DNA from: Akkermansia sp. | GTDB lineage: Bacteria > Verrucomicrobiota > Verrucomicrobiia > Verrucomicrobiales > Akkermansiaceae | DNA length: 53,326 bases | Direction: 5' to 3' | Assembly (NCBI GenBank): GCA_024405435.1 | Contig: JAKSOU010000009.1 | Span: forward strand, 1 to 53,326 | Made by a program: the position numbers and the translations under genes | In this document: in pieces, positions 24,793-36,571 of the stretch | Layout: every line of letters begins with the position of its first letter | Position numbering within the stretch: position 1 is the stretch's first letter | Notes under the pieces: generated by a model | Seen by the model: the letters and a program-made list of their open reading frames with translations, nothing else | Told to the model about the DNA's origin: nothing | Databases searched by the model: none

Positions 24793-25536
24793 ATGAAAAC
24801 AAATCAGAAAACACATCATTTCCGGCTCTCCCTCTCAGCTGTCGCAGCCTTACTGTTATTCCCTTGCTGCGGAGATTCCTCCGAGCAGGCTATCGAGGAA
24901 CTCATCAGCCAGGATGTCATTAGTTCCGCCATGGACGTCAAGTCGGGAATCGGGTTCAAGGCCCTGTTTGATGCTGTAATGGAGAATGATACTGCCACCC
25001 TGAAGCTGCTGCTAGACGCGGGAGCCGATGCCAACGCTAAGCTCGACGACGGCATTACCGCGCTGATGTCGGCCAGTGTGAGAGGCCACGATACCTGCGT
25101 GAAACTGCTGCTGGACGCGGGAGCCGATGCCGACGCAAAGGAGGACATCAAAAACATGACCGCACTAATGTCGGCCAGCGTGAATGGCCACGACTCCTGC
25201 GTGAAGTTGCTGTTGGACGCAGGGGCCGATACCGAGGCAAAGGCCAAAGGTGGCGAGACGGCGCTGATGGTTGCCAGCGCGAAGGGGCATGACGCCTGCG
25301 TGAAGCTGCTGCTGGATGCGGGCGCCGATGCCGACGCAAAGGAAAAGCGTGGCATGACTGCGCTGATGGGGGCCTGCTGGGAAGGCCACGATACCTGCGT
25401 GAAACTGCTGCTAGACGCGGGGGCCGATGCTAATGCAAAGGTGGACGAAAGAGGCATTACCGCGCTGAGGGTGGCCAGCAAGAATGGGCACGACGCCTGC
25501 GTGAAACTGCTTAAGGCCGCAGGCGCCAGAGAGTAG
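24793..25536 (+). CDS. Ankyrin-repeat lipoprotein
   Basis: The product is 247 aa starting at MKTNQKTHHFRLSLSAVAALLLFPCCG; the lipobox LLLFPC predicts lipidation at the first of two cysteines. The mature part is about six highly regular ankyrin repeats of the form ALMSASVRGHDTCVKLLLDAGADA. The repeats are nearly identical at DNA level too, with a period of about 99-105 bp, indicating recent expansion. Ankyrin proteins exported to the envelope act as protein-binding scaffolds; the partner is unknown. Start choice: upstream in-frame codons overlap the promoter. Confidence 0.85.
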   Translation: MKTNQKTHHFRLSLSAVAALLLFPCCGDSSEQAIEELISQDVISSAMDVKSGIGFKALFDAVMENDTATLKLLLDAGADANAKLDDGITALMSASVRGHDTCVKLLLDAGADADAKEDIKNMTALMSASVNGHDSCVKLLLDAGADTEAKAKGGETALMVASAKGHDACVKLLLDAGADADAKEKRGMTALMGACWEGHDTCVKLLLDAGADANAKVDERGITALRVASKNGHDACVKLLKAAGARE

Positions 25537-25787
25537 CCGGACATTCCGCCGCCCGCTCCGCGCGGGGCGGATAAGGCTGGAAGCCCGCTGCGACCGCGAA
25601 AGGCTGCAGCGGGCTGTGTGTATACGGGGGAGGTGATGGAGCGGGAGCCCAACAAGGGAATGACCTATCCAAGGGGTGCGGCGCGCTAGGACAACGAGGG
25701 TTTCCCGCACGCCCTTTTGGGTGCGCTAACGAGCGTTGTTAGAACGTTTTACAACAACATCTACATGCCGCCAAAATGAATGCTTTT
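25537..25787. other. Intergenic region before the right repeat arm
   Basis: It contains a terminator-like 10-bp inverted repeat AGCCCGCTGC / GCAGCGGGCT (25582-25591 and 25606-25615) after the ankyrin lipoprotein gene. No gene is seen in the rest. Confidence 0.5.
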
Positions 25788-25829
25788 TGGCATTTTTGAG
25801 GCTCGGCGGTTCGAACCCGCTATGCTCCA
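25788..25829 (+). pseudogene. tRNA-Ala 3'-half remnant
   Basis: The last 24 nt (25806-25829) are identical to tRNA-Ala 23690-23713, covering the T-arm and the acceptor 3' strand with its discriminator. Weaker similarity reaches back to the anticodon loop word TGGCATT (25788-25794). The 5' half is missing, so it cannot be a functional tRNA. It marks the right end of the 2.1-kb insert. Confidence 0.9.
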
Positions 25830-26000
25830 CTTCGTGAAAAATGTGCATCAGGAAACCTGATGCACATTTTTGTCTACGCTCAGGCAGGCCATCTAGGCCT
25901 GACGCCGCGTAGACGAGCATCATCTGAACTGTGTTCAGATGATGCGATACGAAGCCGGATCAGATGCCCGCTTTGTCAATGGCCCCTTTCAATCCCGCAT
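25788..26000. repeat. Right arm of the long imperfect direct repeat
   Basis: Same order of elements as the left arm: tRNA 3' half, a terminator-like hairpin AAAAATGTGCATCAGG / CCTGATGCACATTTTT (25837-25871), the GTCTACGC...GCGTAGAC nested hairpin, the CATCATCTGAAC hairpin and the gctttgtcaatggcccctttca tail (25970-25991). Differences in the first hairpin are compensatory between the two copies. Confidence 0.85.
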
Positions 26001-26041
26001 TCGCAAACCGGCGTCGCCCCCCCCTGCGAGAGCAAAAAGCG

Positions 26042-26070
26042 TTGACATGCGGTGGCGGGGCGTATATAAT
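26042..26070 (+). promoter_or_regulatory. Consensus promoter of nuoA
   Basis: TTGACA (26042-26047), 17-nt spacer, TATAAT (26065-26070): a perfect sigma-70 consensus. The ATG is 17 nt further, giving a leader of about 11 nt. Confidence 0.9.
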
Positions 26071-26087
26071 TCGCGCGCAAGAAAGCC

Positions 26088-26480
26088 ATGCAGGAGTATT
26101 TTTCAGCGTTGATCCAGTTGGTGGCGGGCTTCGGTTTCGCCGGGATGATAATCGTGTTGAGCATCGTGTTCGGGCGGCGCTCGAAGATGCGCAACGCGAT
26201 GAAGGTGCCGTACGAGTGCGGCAACGTTCCGGAGGGCGAGGGAGCCCCCGCCATGTTCTCCATCAAGTTCTACCTGGTGGCCATCCTGTTCCTGGTGTTC
26301 GACCTGGAGGTGGTGTTCCTGTACCCGTGGGCGCTGGGCTTCAAGGACTTTGTGGTGAACAACGGCGCGGCGTTCGGCGCAATGGCCGTGTTCATCGGCG
26401 TGCTGATGATTGCCTACCTGTACGCCGTGGGCAAGGGTGTCATCACCTGGCACCGCAACCCCGCCCCGCGCAAGTTCTAA
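26088..26480 (+). CDS. nuoA: NADH-quinone oxidoreductase subunit A
   Basis: The product is 130 aa with three TM helices. The NuoA signatures are the loop with VPYECG and the second helix [24 protein letters not shown] with its conserved acidic residues. It is part of the membrane arm of complex I. Normally nuoA heads the nuoABCD... operon; here metH follows 28 nt downstream, so the gene is separated from the rest, which must lie elsewhere. It directly abuts the right arm of the tRNA-flanked insert. Confidence 0.94.
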   Translation: MQEYFSALIQLVAGFGFAGMIIVLSIVFGRRSKMRNAMKVPYECGNVPEGEGAPAMFSIKFYLVAILFLVFDLEVVFLYPWALGFKDFVVNNGAAFGAMAVFIGVLMIAYLYAVGKGVITWHRNPAPRKF

Positions 26481-26508
26481 TTGCGCGCGGCCCAGCCGCT
26501 GCACGCCC

Positions 26509-30219
<3,711 letters not shown>

Positions 30220-30381
30220 TTTTTTTCTGCACTGCACCATATTTATGGGAGGATGTAAACTGCCACATTGCCGGAAGCGAAAGGGAAGGGTGCACAAATG
30301 GTGGGCTGACGGGATTTTTCCTAGAATAGGCTTGCTACTGTATAGTGAATACGGCATGCTTACCCGCACCAAATCTCTCCC
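30220..30381. other. Intergenic region after metH
   Basis: No clear terminator hairpin with a T-run is visible. A possible -10 box TATAGT lies at 30341-30346 but its -35 is poor. No gene is seen. Confidence 0.4.
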
Positions 30382-31467
30382 ATGTCGAGCCGAAAGCGCA
30401 ATTCCTATGCCGATTACCTCAAGGGCATTCTTGTTTTTACCGTGCTTGCCGCGCACACGGGGGACTAACGCGGCTGGGCATGGCTCCCCATGAAACAACA
30501 CTGCCGGCCATGTATGTCATGTGGGCATGGCACATGCCGCTGTTCATGGCTGTGGCGGGGTGCTTCTTCAGGTATTCCGTGGAAAGGCGGAGCATTGGCT
30601 CTCTTGCGTGGAACAAGCTTCAAACACTACTCATCCCCACGGGCTTTTGCTGGCTCGCGTGCGCCTCTACGGTGTGGCTGCTGGCACGCTCTCCCTCCCG
30701 ACCGCTGAGCTGAACGACGGATGCCCGTGGTTCCTGCCATCCATCATTTTTGCATCACCCTGGGAACCCTTTGTTATTATGCAGGTAAACTTACCTGCCC
30801 GGCCGTGGAGTACGTGTGCGCGGGGTTTGTCGCCATTGGGCTGCACTTTGTTCCCGGGTGGTCGTACAATGTCGCCTACATGTTCCCGTTTTTCTACTGC
30901 GGTTATATGTGCAACCGTTTCAACGTGGCGGGCAGGGTTCCCCGCTGGGTGTTCCCGCTCTGCCTTGCGGCAGCTTGCGCGGTTTGGAGTTGCAATGACT
31001 ATATGCACCATTTCCATGGGTGGAGCGTTTGGGAGTCGGGCACATATATCCTGGGCCCGCAAGGTTGGAAGCGCCACCTTGTTCTCATTGCCTACAGGGA
31101 TTCCCTTGCCCTTCTCGGCAGCATCGGTTTCGCCGGTTCCCTGTACCTGGCGCACGGCATTCTCAGGTCAAAGACGGCACTGCACGGCAACCGCGCGTTC
31201 GCGGCATTTTGCTCATTGATACGGGAGCTGGGGGAGTGGTCCCTCTCTGTGTACGTTGTGCAGTCCGTGGTGGTGGAAATCCTGCTGCGCTGCGGCTTTG
31301 CCTGCTATCTTGCTTCGGGGCATGCAAACCCCTTTGATGGATGCTTTTTCCTGTACCGCTGGGTGCTTGTACCCCTGTTGTCCCTCTTCTTGTGCTGGGT
31401 GGTGCTTCAGCTCATCCGCCTAATCAGGTGCGTCCCCCCTTTATCGAAAATCTGCACCGGCAGGTGA
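30382..31467 (+). pseudogene. Acyltransferase 3 family membrane protein, multiple frameshifts
   Basis: The coding similarity runs through three frames. It begins at ATG 30382 (SYADYLKGILVFTVLAAHTG, the typical first helix), shifts near 30455-30466 to a frame giving MAPHETTLPAMYVMWAWHMPLFMAVAGCFF (typical HMPLFF motif), shifts again near 30700-30715 to give NDGCPWFLPSIIF, and shifts back near 30760 for GTLCYYAGKL through to the stop at 31467, with several TM helices. Intact members O-acylate surface sugars. Either the gene is dead or the assembly has indels here; there are about three shifts within 400 nt. Confidence 0.8.
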
Positions 31468-31533
31468 ATTCCGCCTGTTTGAGCCGTACCCCGCGCCTCG
31501 CTCATGCTTGCCTATATTTCGCAGGACTGGAAG

Positions 31534-31563
31534 TTGACAACCTGCCTGCAAATTTGATAGAAT
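31534..31563 (+). promoter_or_regulatory. Leaderless-type promoter of the glycosyltransferase gene
   Basis: TTGACA (31534-31539), 18-nt spacer, TAGAAT (31558-31563), 7 nt to the ATG at 31571. Confidence 0.78.
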
Positions 31564-31570
31564 GTGTACC

Positions 31571-32650
31571 ATGAATGGAGAGGGTGCAGGAAAGGCGGGA
31601 CCGTTGATTTCCGTTATTGTGCCCGTCTACAAGACGGAGCGGTACCTCCGCAAGTGTTTGGACAGCATATGCAACCAAAGCTACCGCCATTTGGAAATCA
31701 TATGTGTGAATGACGAATCCCCGGACCATTCCCTTGAGATTCTCCAGGAATACGCGGCAAAAGATTCACGGGTGAAGGTTATCAGCCAAAAAAACAGGGG
31801 CCTTTCAGGAGCCAGGAATGCCGCCTTGGATATCTGTACCGGAGAATACGTGACGGGTGTGGATTCCGATGATTTCTTGGAGGCTGGCATATTCGAGAAG
31901 GCTGCACCGTTCTTGGATGGCACGGTGGACGCCCTTTTTTTCGAAACCAATTTTGTGTACGATGAGGGAGTGCCTCCCAATCCGGGGCTGGAAGAGTATC
32001 AAAGGCTCAAATACCATGGCAAGTGCGGGTTGTCCTTGGAGGTGGTCTGCGCCGGGCCTCTGAGCTTCTGGGGCAAAATATGGAGCCGCACCCTCATTGA
32101 GCAATACCTCATCCGTTTTCCAGAAGGGTTTATACGCGAGGATAACGCCTTCTTTTGCATGTTCGCCGCAGTCGCGAACCATGTGTACTATTTGAATGTT
32201 GTGGGCTACAATTATGTGCAGCGCATAGGCTCCATTATGCATTCCGACCGTTCATGTATTGCGAATGCTCGCAATTATGCCGGCGTATGGCGCCACCTTT
32301 TTGACTTTTATCAAAAGCACGGGATTGTGGAAAAATCTGCCGAGCTTTATCTCACCTATGTTTTCATTTCATACGCTGAGACCGTACTCGATGCGGCCGA
32401 GAGGGAGTACAGGGAGGTGCAGGATATTTTCGGGGAATTCATCGGGGAGCAGGATTTGGCATCATTCTTCCCCCGTGACTACCGCATCCTCTGTATGCAC
32501 CATGCGTCACGGTGGAAGCGTTTGTGGGTTACCCGCCATCCTCATAAGGAAACCTACAGGTTTTTAGGGTTCCCCGTGTGGAGCAATATGTACAGGAACG
32601 GCAAGCTGGCTTACCGCACGGCCTGGTGGCTGCGCCCGTTTCATAAGTGA
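31571..32650 (+). CDS. Family 2 glycosyltransferase
   Basis: The product is 359 aa. The GT-A core is clear: ISVIVPVYKTERYLRKCLDSICNQSYRHLEIICVNDESPDHSLEIL, KVISQKNRGLSGARNAAL and the DxD-type metal site VDSDDFL. The C-terminal half (about 220-359) is a helical extension common in capsule/EPS enzymes. It transfers a sugar from a nucleotide donor to a surface glycan; donor and acceptor are unknown. An in-frame ATG 9 nt upstream lies against the -10 box, so the ATG at 31571 was chosen. The AT content is higher than in flanking housekeeping genes. Confidence 0.92.
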   Translation: MNGEGAGKAGPLISVIVPVYKTERYLRKCLDSICNQSYRHLEIICVNDESPDHSLEILQEYAAKDSRVKVISQKNRGLSGARNAALDICTGEYVTGVDSDDFLEAGIFEKAAPFLDGTVDALFFETNFVYDEGVPPNPGLEEYQRLKYHGKCGLSLEVVCAGPLSFWGKIWSRTLIEQYLIRFPEGFIREDNAFFCMFAAVANHVYYLNVVGYNYVQRIGSIMHSDRSCIANARNYAGVWRHLFDFYQKHGIVEKSAELYLTYVFISYAETVLDAAEREYREVQDIFGEFIGEQDLASFFPRDYRILCMHHASRWKRLWVTRHPHKETYRFLGFPVWSNMYRNGKLAYRTAWWLRPFHK

Positions 32651-32695
32651 GCGGATGTGCCTTCTTGCCCCGGACTTGCACCGTGAGTACGGAAA

Positions 32696-33856
32696 TCATG
32701 TGTCAATCTCCTGCTCCGCAGCCGTGGGCTCTGCCGCGGCCCATTCCCGCCCGAGAAAGCGCCTGCCGATGATGTTCAGCTCGTCTATGAGGGTGTGGCG
32801 CGCACCATCGTCCGCTGCCTCGGCTATCAGCTCGTGCATGGGGCGGGTGTGGTACGCCCCGTTCCTGTCCTTGTACGTCTTGACCACGCTGAAGGTGTAG
32901 TGCACGGAAAGCGGGCCGCAGGCTTCCCTTTCCAAATACTGGTGCAAGGCGATGGACAGGTTCTCCATGCACTCGTCTCCCGCGCGGACATCAACCCCCA
33001 GGGCACTGAGGGTGTTGCCCAGGCAAAACGCGGCCATGCGGCCTTTCATGAATTCCGCGGGTTGCACGCAATGTTCATGGTTGCCAATAACGGCATCCGC
33101 CCCGTGCCGGAAAAACCAGTCGTATGCCCTGCGTACGCTTTGCATGGGCTTCAGCCTGTGCTGTCCGCCCACATGAGGGTATGCAACAAGAAAATCCACC
33201 TTGCGCCGGGCCTCTCTCATTTCCCTGGCCAGGGCCCGCCGCTTCCCCCATGAGAACTCTTTCCTGTCGAACCAGTCCTCAGCTTCCCTGTTGGTCAGCT
33301 TTTTCCACCGGTAGTACCATTTGGAGCGGCGTTCAAACAACCAGCGGACAAGGGGAGAGGAGAGCTCTTGGTTCTGGGTGAGGTTCAGGTGCCTGGCATG
33401 GGCTCTTGAGAGCCTTGCCTTGTTTTCCATGGCGTTGGTGCCGTAGGTGCTGGCCGCCAAGCCAACCCTGATGCCGCCCTTTTCCAAGACGGCGTATGCC
33501 GGTTCCCCCGGCCTTTCCCTGGCCCCAACGGGAACCAGCCCCGCCTCTTTCACGCAACGCAGTGTCTCCAGCAACCCCTCGAACCCCTGGTCCAGGCAGT
33601 GGTTGTTGGCCACGGAAACATGGGTTACGCCCGTTTCCCTGACGATCCGGGCAAAATCGGGGGGGACAACGAATCGGTAGCGCCCGGTTTGATGCTTGGC
33701 GGCATCAATGGCGCGTGCCACGGGTGTTTCCAGGTTGCCCACCACATAATCCGATAGATGCAGCAGCCCTTTCAAACCTTCCAGGGCATGGGGATTTTCG
33801 CTTTCGCCACCCCGCCCGCGAAAACACATGATATCTCCCAGATACGTTATCTTCAT
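32696..33856 (-). CDS. CapA-family protein (metallophosphatase fold)
   Basis: The product is 386 aa starting at MKITYLGDIMCFRGRG. CapA/PgsA motifs seen are the GD metal site in LGDIM, DYVVGNLETPVA, VSVANNHCLDQGFEGL, and the later VAYPHVGGQ and GADAVIGNHEHCVQP blocks. Relatives act in poly-gamma-glutamate or capsule synthesis or are uncharacterised hydrolases. There is no obvious signal peptide, unlike many CapA proteins. It is transcribed against its neighbours in the polysaccharide locus; a TATACC box lies 9 nt before the start but no good -35 is seen. Confidence 0.85.
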   Translation of the reverse strand: MKITYLGDIMCFRGRGGESENPHALEGLKGLLHLSDYVVGNLETPVARAIDAAKHQTGRYRFVVPPDFARIVRETGVTHVSVANNHCLDQGFEGLLETLRCVKEAGLVPVGARERPGEPAYAVLEKGGIRVGLAASTYGTNAMENKARLSRAHARHLNLTQNQELSSPLVRWLFERRSKWYYRWKKLTNREAEDWFDRKEFSWGKRRALAREMREARRKVDFLVAYPHVGGQHRLKPMQSVRRAYDWFFRHGADAVIGNHEHCVQPAEFMKGRMAAFCLGNTLSALGVDVRAGDECMENLSIALHQYLEREACGPLSVHYTFSVVKTYKDRNGAYHTRPMHELIAEAADDGARHTLIDELNIIGRRFLGREWAAAEPTAAEQEIDT

Positions 33857-33945
33857 GGACTTAATGGTATACCACCTTGGGTCGATTTGCACGACAAAAG
33901 ACGCCAGCTGCTGCCCGTTTACCCCGGTTTTGTACAAAGAAAACC

Positions 33946-33974
33946 TTGACAGCGTCATAACCATACCCTACAAT
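33946..33974 (+). promoter_or_regulatory. Consensus promoter of the flippase-pyruvyl transferase operon
   Basis: TTGACA (33946-33951), 17-nt spacer, TACAAT (33969-33974); 11 nt to the GTG at 33986. Confidence 0.85.
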
Positions 33975-33985
33975 CCGCGCCGCGC

Positions 33986-35497
33986 GTGGGCAGACTGAAA
34001 CAGGAAACCCTGAGCGGGGCGAAGTGGTCAATGATTTCCAAGTTGACCCTGCAACCCGTGCAGTTTGTTTTCGGGATGATTCTCGCGCGTCTCATCTCCC
34101 CGGATGAAATGGGTATCCTGGGATTGACCGGGCTCTTTTTCGCCATTGCCTCCACTTTGAAGGAGGCCGGCCTCGGCGCGGCCCTCATCCGCAAGCAGGA
34201 CAGAACGGAGGTTGATTGCAGCACGGTTTTCTGGTACAACATTGCCGCCAACCTGGTTGTTGCCGTTGTATTCTGGTTTGCCGCCATCTGGTTCGCGGAT
34301 TTCTTCCACCAGCCGGCCCTGCTGTGGATAACGCGCGTTTCCGCCGTGATGATGCTTCTCAACGCCACGGGGAGCGTACACTGGACCCTCTATGCCGCCC
34401 GCCGGGAGTTCAAGACGCCCGCCATCATCGGCATTGCAACCACCCTGACGGTTATGCCCGTCACCATCTACCTTGCATACACTGGCTGGAGCTACTGGGC
34501 GGTGGTGATGCAGGGCGTGATGCAGGGCCTGCTGTCCCTTGCGGTTATTTGGATCGTTTCCCCGTGGAAGCCCAAACTCGTCTTCTCTTGGCAATCCTTC
34601 CGTGAATTCTTCAACTTCGGCATCAAGCTCTCCCTTTCGGGACTGGTGTGGAACGTGTATGTGGAATCGCGCAAACTGGTGATCGGCAAGTTCTATTCCC
34701 CCGGCCAGCTTGCCCTGTACGATCGGGCAACCCGCCTTTGCCAGATGCCCATCTCCCTTTTACAGGGGCCGATCGACGGCATCATCTACCCCATCCTCTC
34801 TACTATCCATGATGACCGGAAGCGCCTGGACCGCGCGTACCGGCAGTACATGCGCGTGCTGTTGTGCCCCAATCTCTGGCTCATGGTCACCATTGCCAGC
34901 AACGCGGAATCGCTGGTCCGCCTGCTGTACGGCTCCACCTGGCTTCCCTGCGTGCCCTACCTGCGCATCCTCTGCTACGGATTTGCATTGAGCACCGTCA
35001 TTCGCGTGAACCACAACTACCTGATGGTTGTGGGGAGGACAGACCTGTTGTTGCGGCGGGAGGTCATCCTGCGCACTTTCGGAATAACCGCCATGCTGGT
35101 CGGCGCCTATTTCAGCGTTGCCGCCGTCTGCTGGGCGTTTATGCTTGAAAATGTCTTCAACGTGATATTGACCGTCACTTATACGCTGAAGGTGTCAGAC
35201 ATGTCCGCCAGGCAGCAGATACGGGATTTCTACCCCTACCTCATCATGGCGGTTTTGGTGAACATCCCCGGTATGATGCTGGAGTATTGCAACACGCCGT
35301 ACTACATTGCCGCCTTCCTGGGGCCTCTTTCGTCCGTGGTGTTGTACTTCCTCGTCCTGCAGCGCACCAGGGACGCCTCGTTCGGCATGATTATGAACAC
35401 CGTCTACCCCTCCAAGCTCTGGCAGAGGCTGGAACGTAAGTTCCCGTTTCTCGCACGGTACCGTGAGAAGCATCAGTTCGAGGTCGTTTTGGATTAG
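33986..35497 (+). CDS. Lipopolysaccharide/O-antigen flippase (MOP superfamily, Wzx-like)
   Basis: The product is 503 aa with a GTG start (MGRLKQETLSGAKWSMISK). About 12-14 TM helices are evident, with the family opening LQPVQFVFGMILARLISPDEMGILGL and the LIRKQDRTEVDCSTVFWYN loop; it belongs to the WzxC-like group. Such proteins flip undecaprenyl-linked repeat units across the inner membrane. The pyruvyl transferase gene starts 18 nt after the stop. Confidence 0.92.
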   Translation: MGRLKQETLSGAKWSMISKLTLQPVQFVFGMILARLISPDEMGILGLTGLFFAIASTLKEAGLGAALIRKQDRTEVDCSTVFWYNIAANLVVAVVFWFAAIWFADFFHQPALLWITRVSAVMMLLNATGSVHWTLYAARREFKTPAIIGIATTLTVMPVTIYLAYTGWSYWAVVMQGVMQGLLSLAVIWIVSPWKPKLVFSWQSFREFFNFGIKLSLSGLVWNVYVESRKLVIGKFYSPGQLALYDRATRLCQMPISLLQGPIDGIIYPILSTIHDDRKRLDRAYRQYMRVLLCPNLWLMVTIASNAESLVRLLYGSTWLPCVPYLRILCYGFALSTVIRVNHNYLMVVGRTDLLLRREVILRTFGITAMLVGAYFSVAAVCWAFMLENVFNVILTVTYTLKVSDMSARQQIRDFYPYLIMAVLVNIPGMMLEYCNTPYYIAAFLGPLSSVVLYFLVLQRTRDASFGMIMNTVYPSKLWQRLERKFPFLARYREKHQFEVVLD

Positions 35498-35515
35498 CCC
35501 CGCATTTCCCTTTTT

Positions 35516-36568
35516 ATGAATGAATTGAGCGAACAGGAAATGGCAGGGCTCTTGCGCCCCTTGTGCCCCTTTTACTACTGGCCCAATTATGGCAACTTGG
35601 GCGATTTGCTCATTGCCGAGGGAACGCGGCAGTTCTTTGATAGATACGGCCTGCAATATCGGGAATTCGAGTCCCTTGGAACGGCAGCCCCGTTGGAGGG
35701 CCGTGTTTCGCTTGTCGTTGCAGGGGGCGCCCGGTTCACGGCAAATTGGTGCTCGGCAGAGGCGGAGGAAGTTATGCTGTCCCCCATTGTGGAAACGGCC
35801 GTTGTTTTGCCGCACAGCATCAACGGTGTGGATGGGCTGATGGCCGGACTGGGGCCTGACCGCCACTTGATATGCAGGGAGCAGCCTTCCTACGACTACT
35901 GCACTTCCGTGAATTCCGGCGCGCGTTGCTACATTGCCAATGATATGGCAATTGCCTTGGATTTGGAGGTGTTGGACAGCCACCCCCTGGATGTGCCGTT
36001 GGAGCAGCTCAATGAGGAGGAAACGAGCACGCTGTGCCTGTTGAAGGGCGGATTGCCGGAAAGAATGAAGGCATCGGTGAGATCCGCCTCCGTCCGTTCA
36101 AGTGTTCACGGGGAGGAAAAGCGCGTGGCTTTCCTTTTGCGCAATGATTCGGAAAAAGGCGTTTCCTACTGCTCGCCCTTCACCTATGACATCTCAGTCG
36201 CCTGGAATACCAGCGGCCGCAAAATGCGCTACAACGCCAATATGCTCTTGGCGTTCGCGGATGCTGTCCGCCAGGCGGACGTGGTGGTTACGGACCGCTT
36301 GCATGTGGCCATCATGTGCTGGAAAACCGGGGTGGAGGTGTACATGCTGGACAACTCCTACCGCAAGCTCAGCGGCGTGTACCGGAAGAGCCTGGGCAAT
36401 GAGCCGTCCGTTCATCTGCTGGCAGACGGGCGTTTCACGCCGGAGCTGGAGCGTGCGTGGAAGCGCCTGAACTCCCCCGTCCGCCTTCTGCGTTGGCTGG
36501 TGGGGAAAGCCCGCCGCAAGGTGGCGGGCAAATTGAAAAACCTTGCCAATCGCCTGTTCCGGCGCTGA
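35516..36568 (+). CDS. Polysaccharide pyruvyl transferase family protein
   Basis: The product is 350 aa. Family motifs are FYYWPNYGNLGDLLIAEGTRQFF near the N-terminus, VAGGARF, the central VAFLLRNDSE and the TDRLHVAIMCWKTG block, ending in a basic tail. These enzymes move pyruvate from PEP to a sugar to make ketal-modified, acidic polysaccharides. It is in an operon with the flippase and converges with the PP-loop gene (3-nt gap). Confidence 0.9.
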   Translation: MNELSEQEMAGLLRPLCPFYYWPNYGNLGDLLIAEGTRQFFDRYGLQYREFESLGTAAPLEGRVSLVVAGGARFTANWCSAEAEEVMLSPIVETAVVLPHSINGVDGLMAGLGPDRHLICREQPSYDYCTSVNSGARCYIANDMAIALDLEVLDSHPLDVPLEQLNEEETSTLCLLKGGLPERMKASVRSASVRSSVHGEEKRVAFLLRNDSEKGVSYCSPFTYDISVAWNTSGRKMRYNANMLLAFADAVRQADVVVTDRLHVAIMCWKTGVEVYMLDNSYRKLSGVYRKSLGNEPSVHLLADGRFTPELERAWKRLNSPVRLLRWLVGKARRKVAGKLKNLANRLFRR

Positions 36569-36571
36569 CAA

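Noticed and set aside
23713..25787. Integrase or transposase in the tRNA-flanked insert
   Set aside because: Both strands were read; only the GIY-YIG nuclease and the ankyrin lipoprotein have coding support.
25788..25829. Second functional tRNA-Ala
   Set aside because: Only the 3' half is present; there is no D-arm or 5' acceptor strand.
26481..26508. Cobalamin or SAM riboswitch before metH
   Set aside because: The gap between nuoA and metH is only 28 nt, and nothing resembling a B12 box is seen upstream of nuoA.
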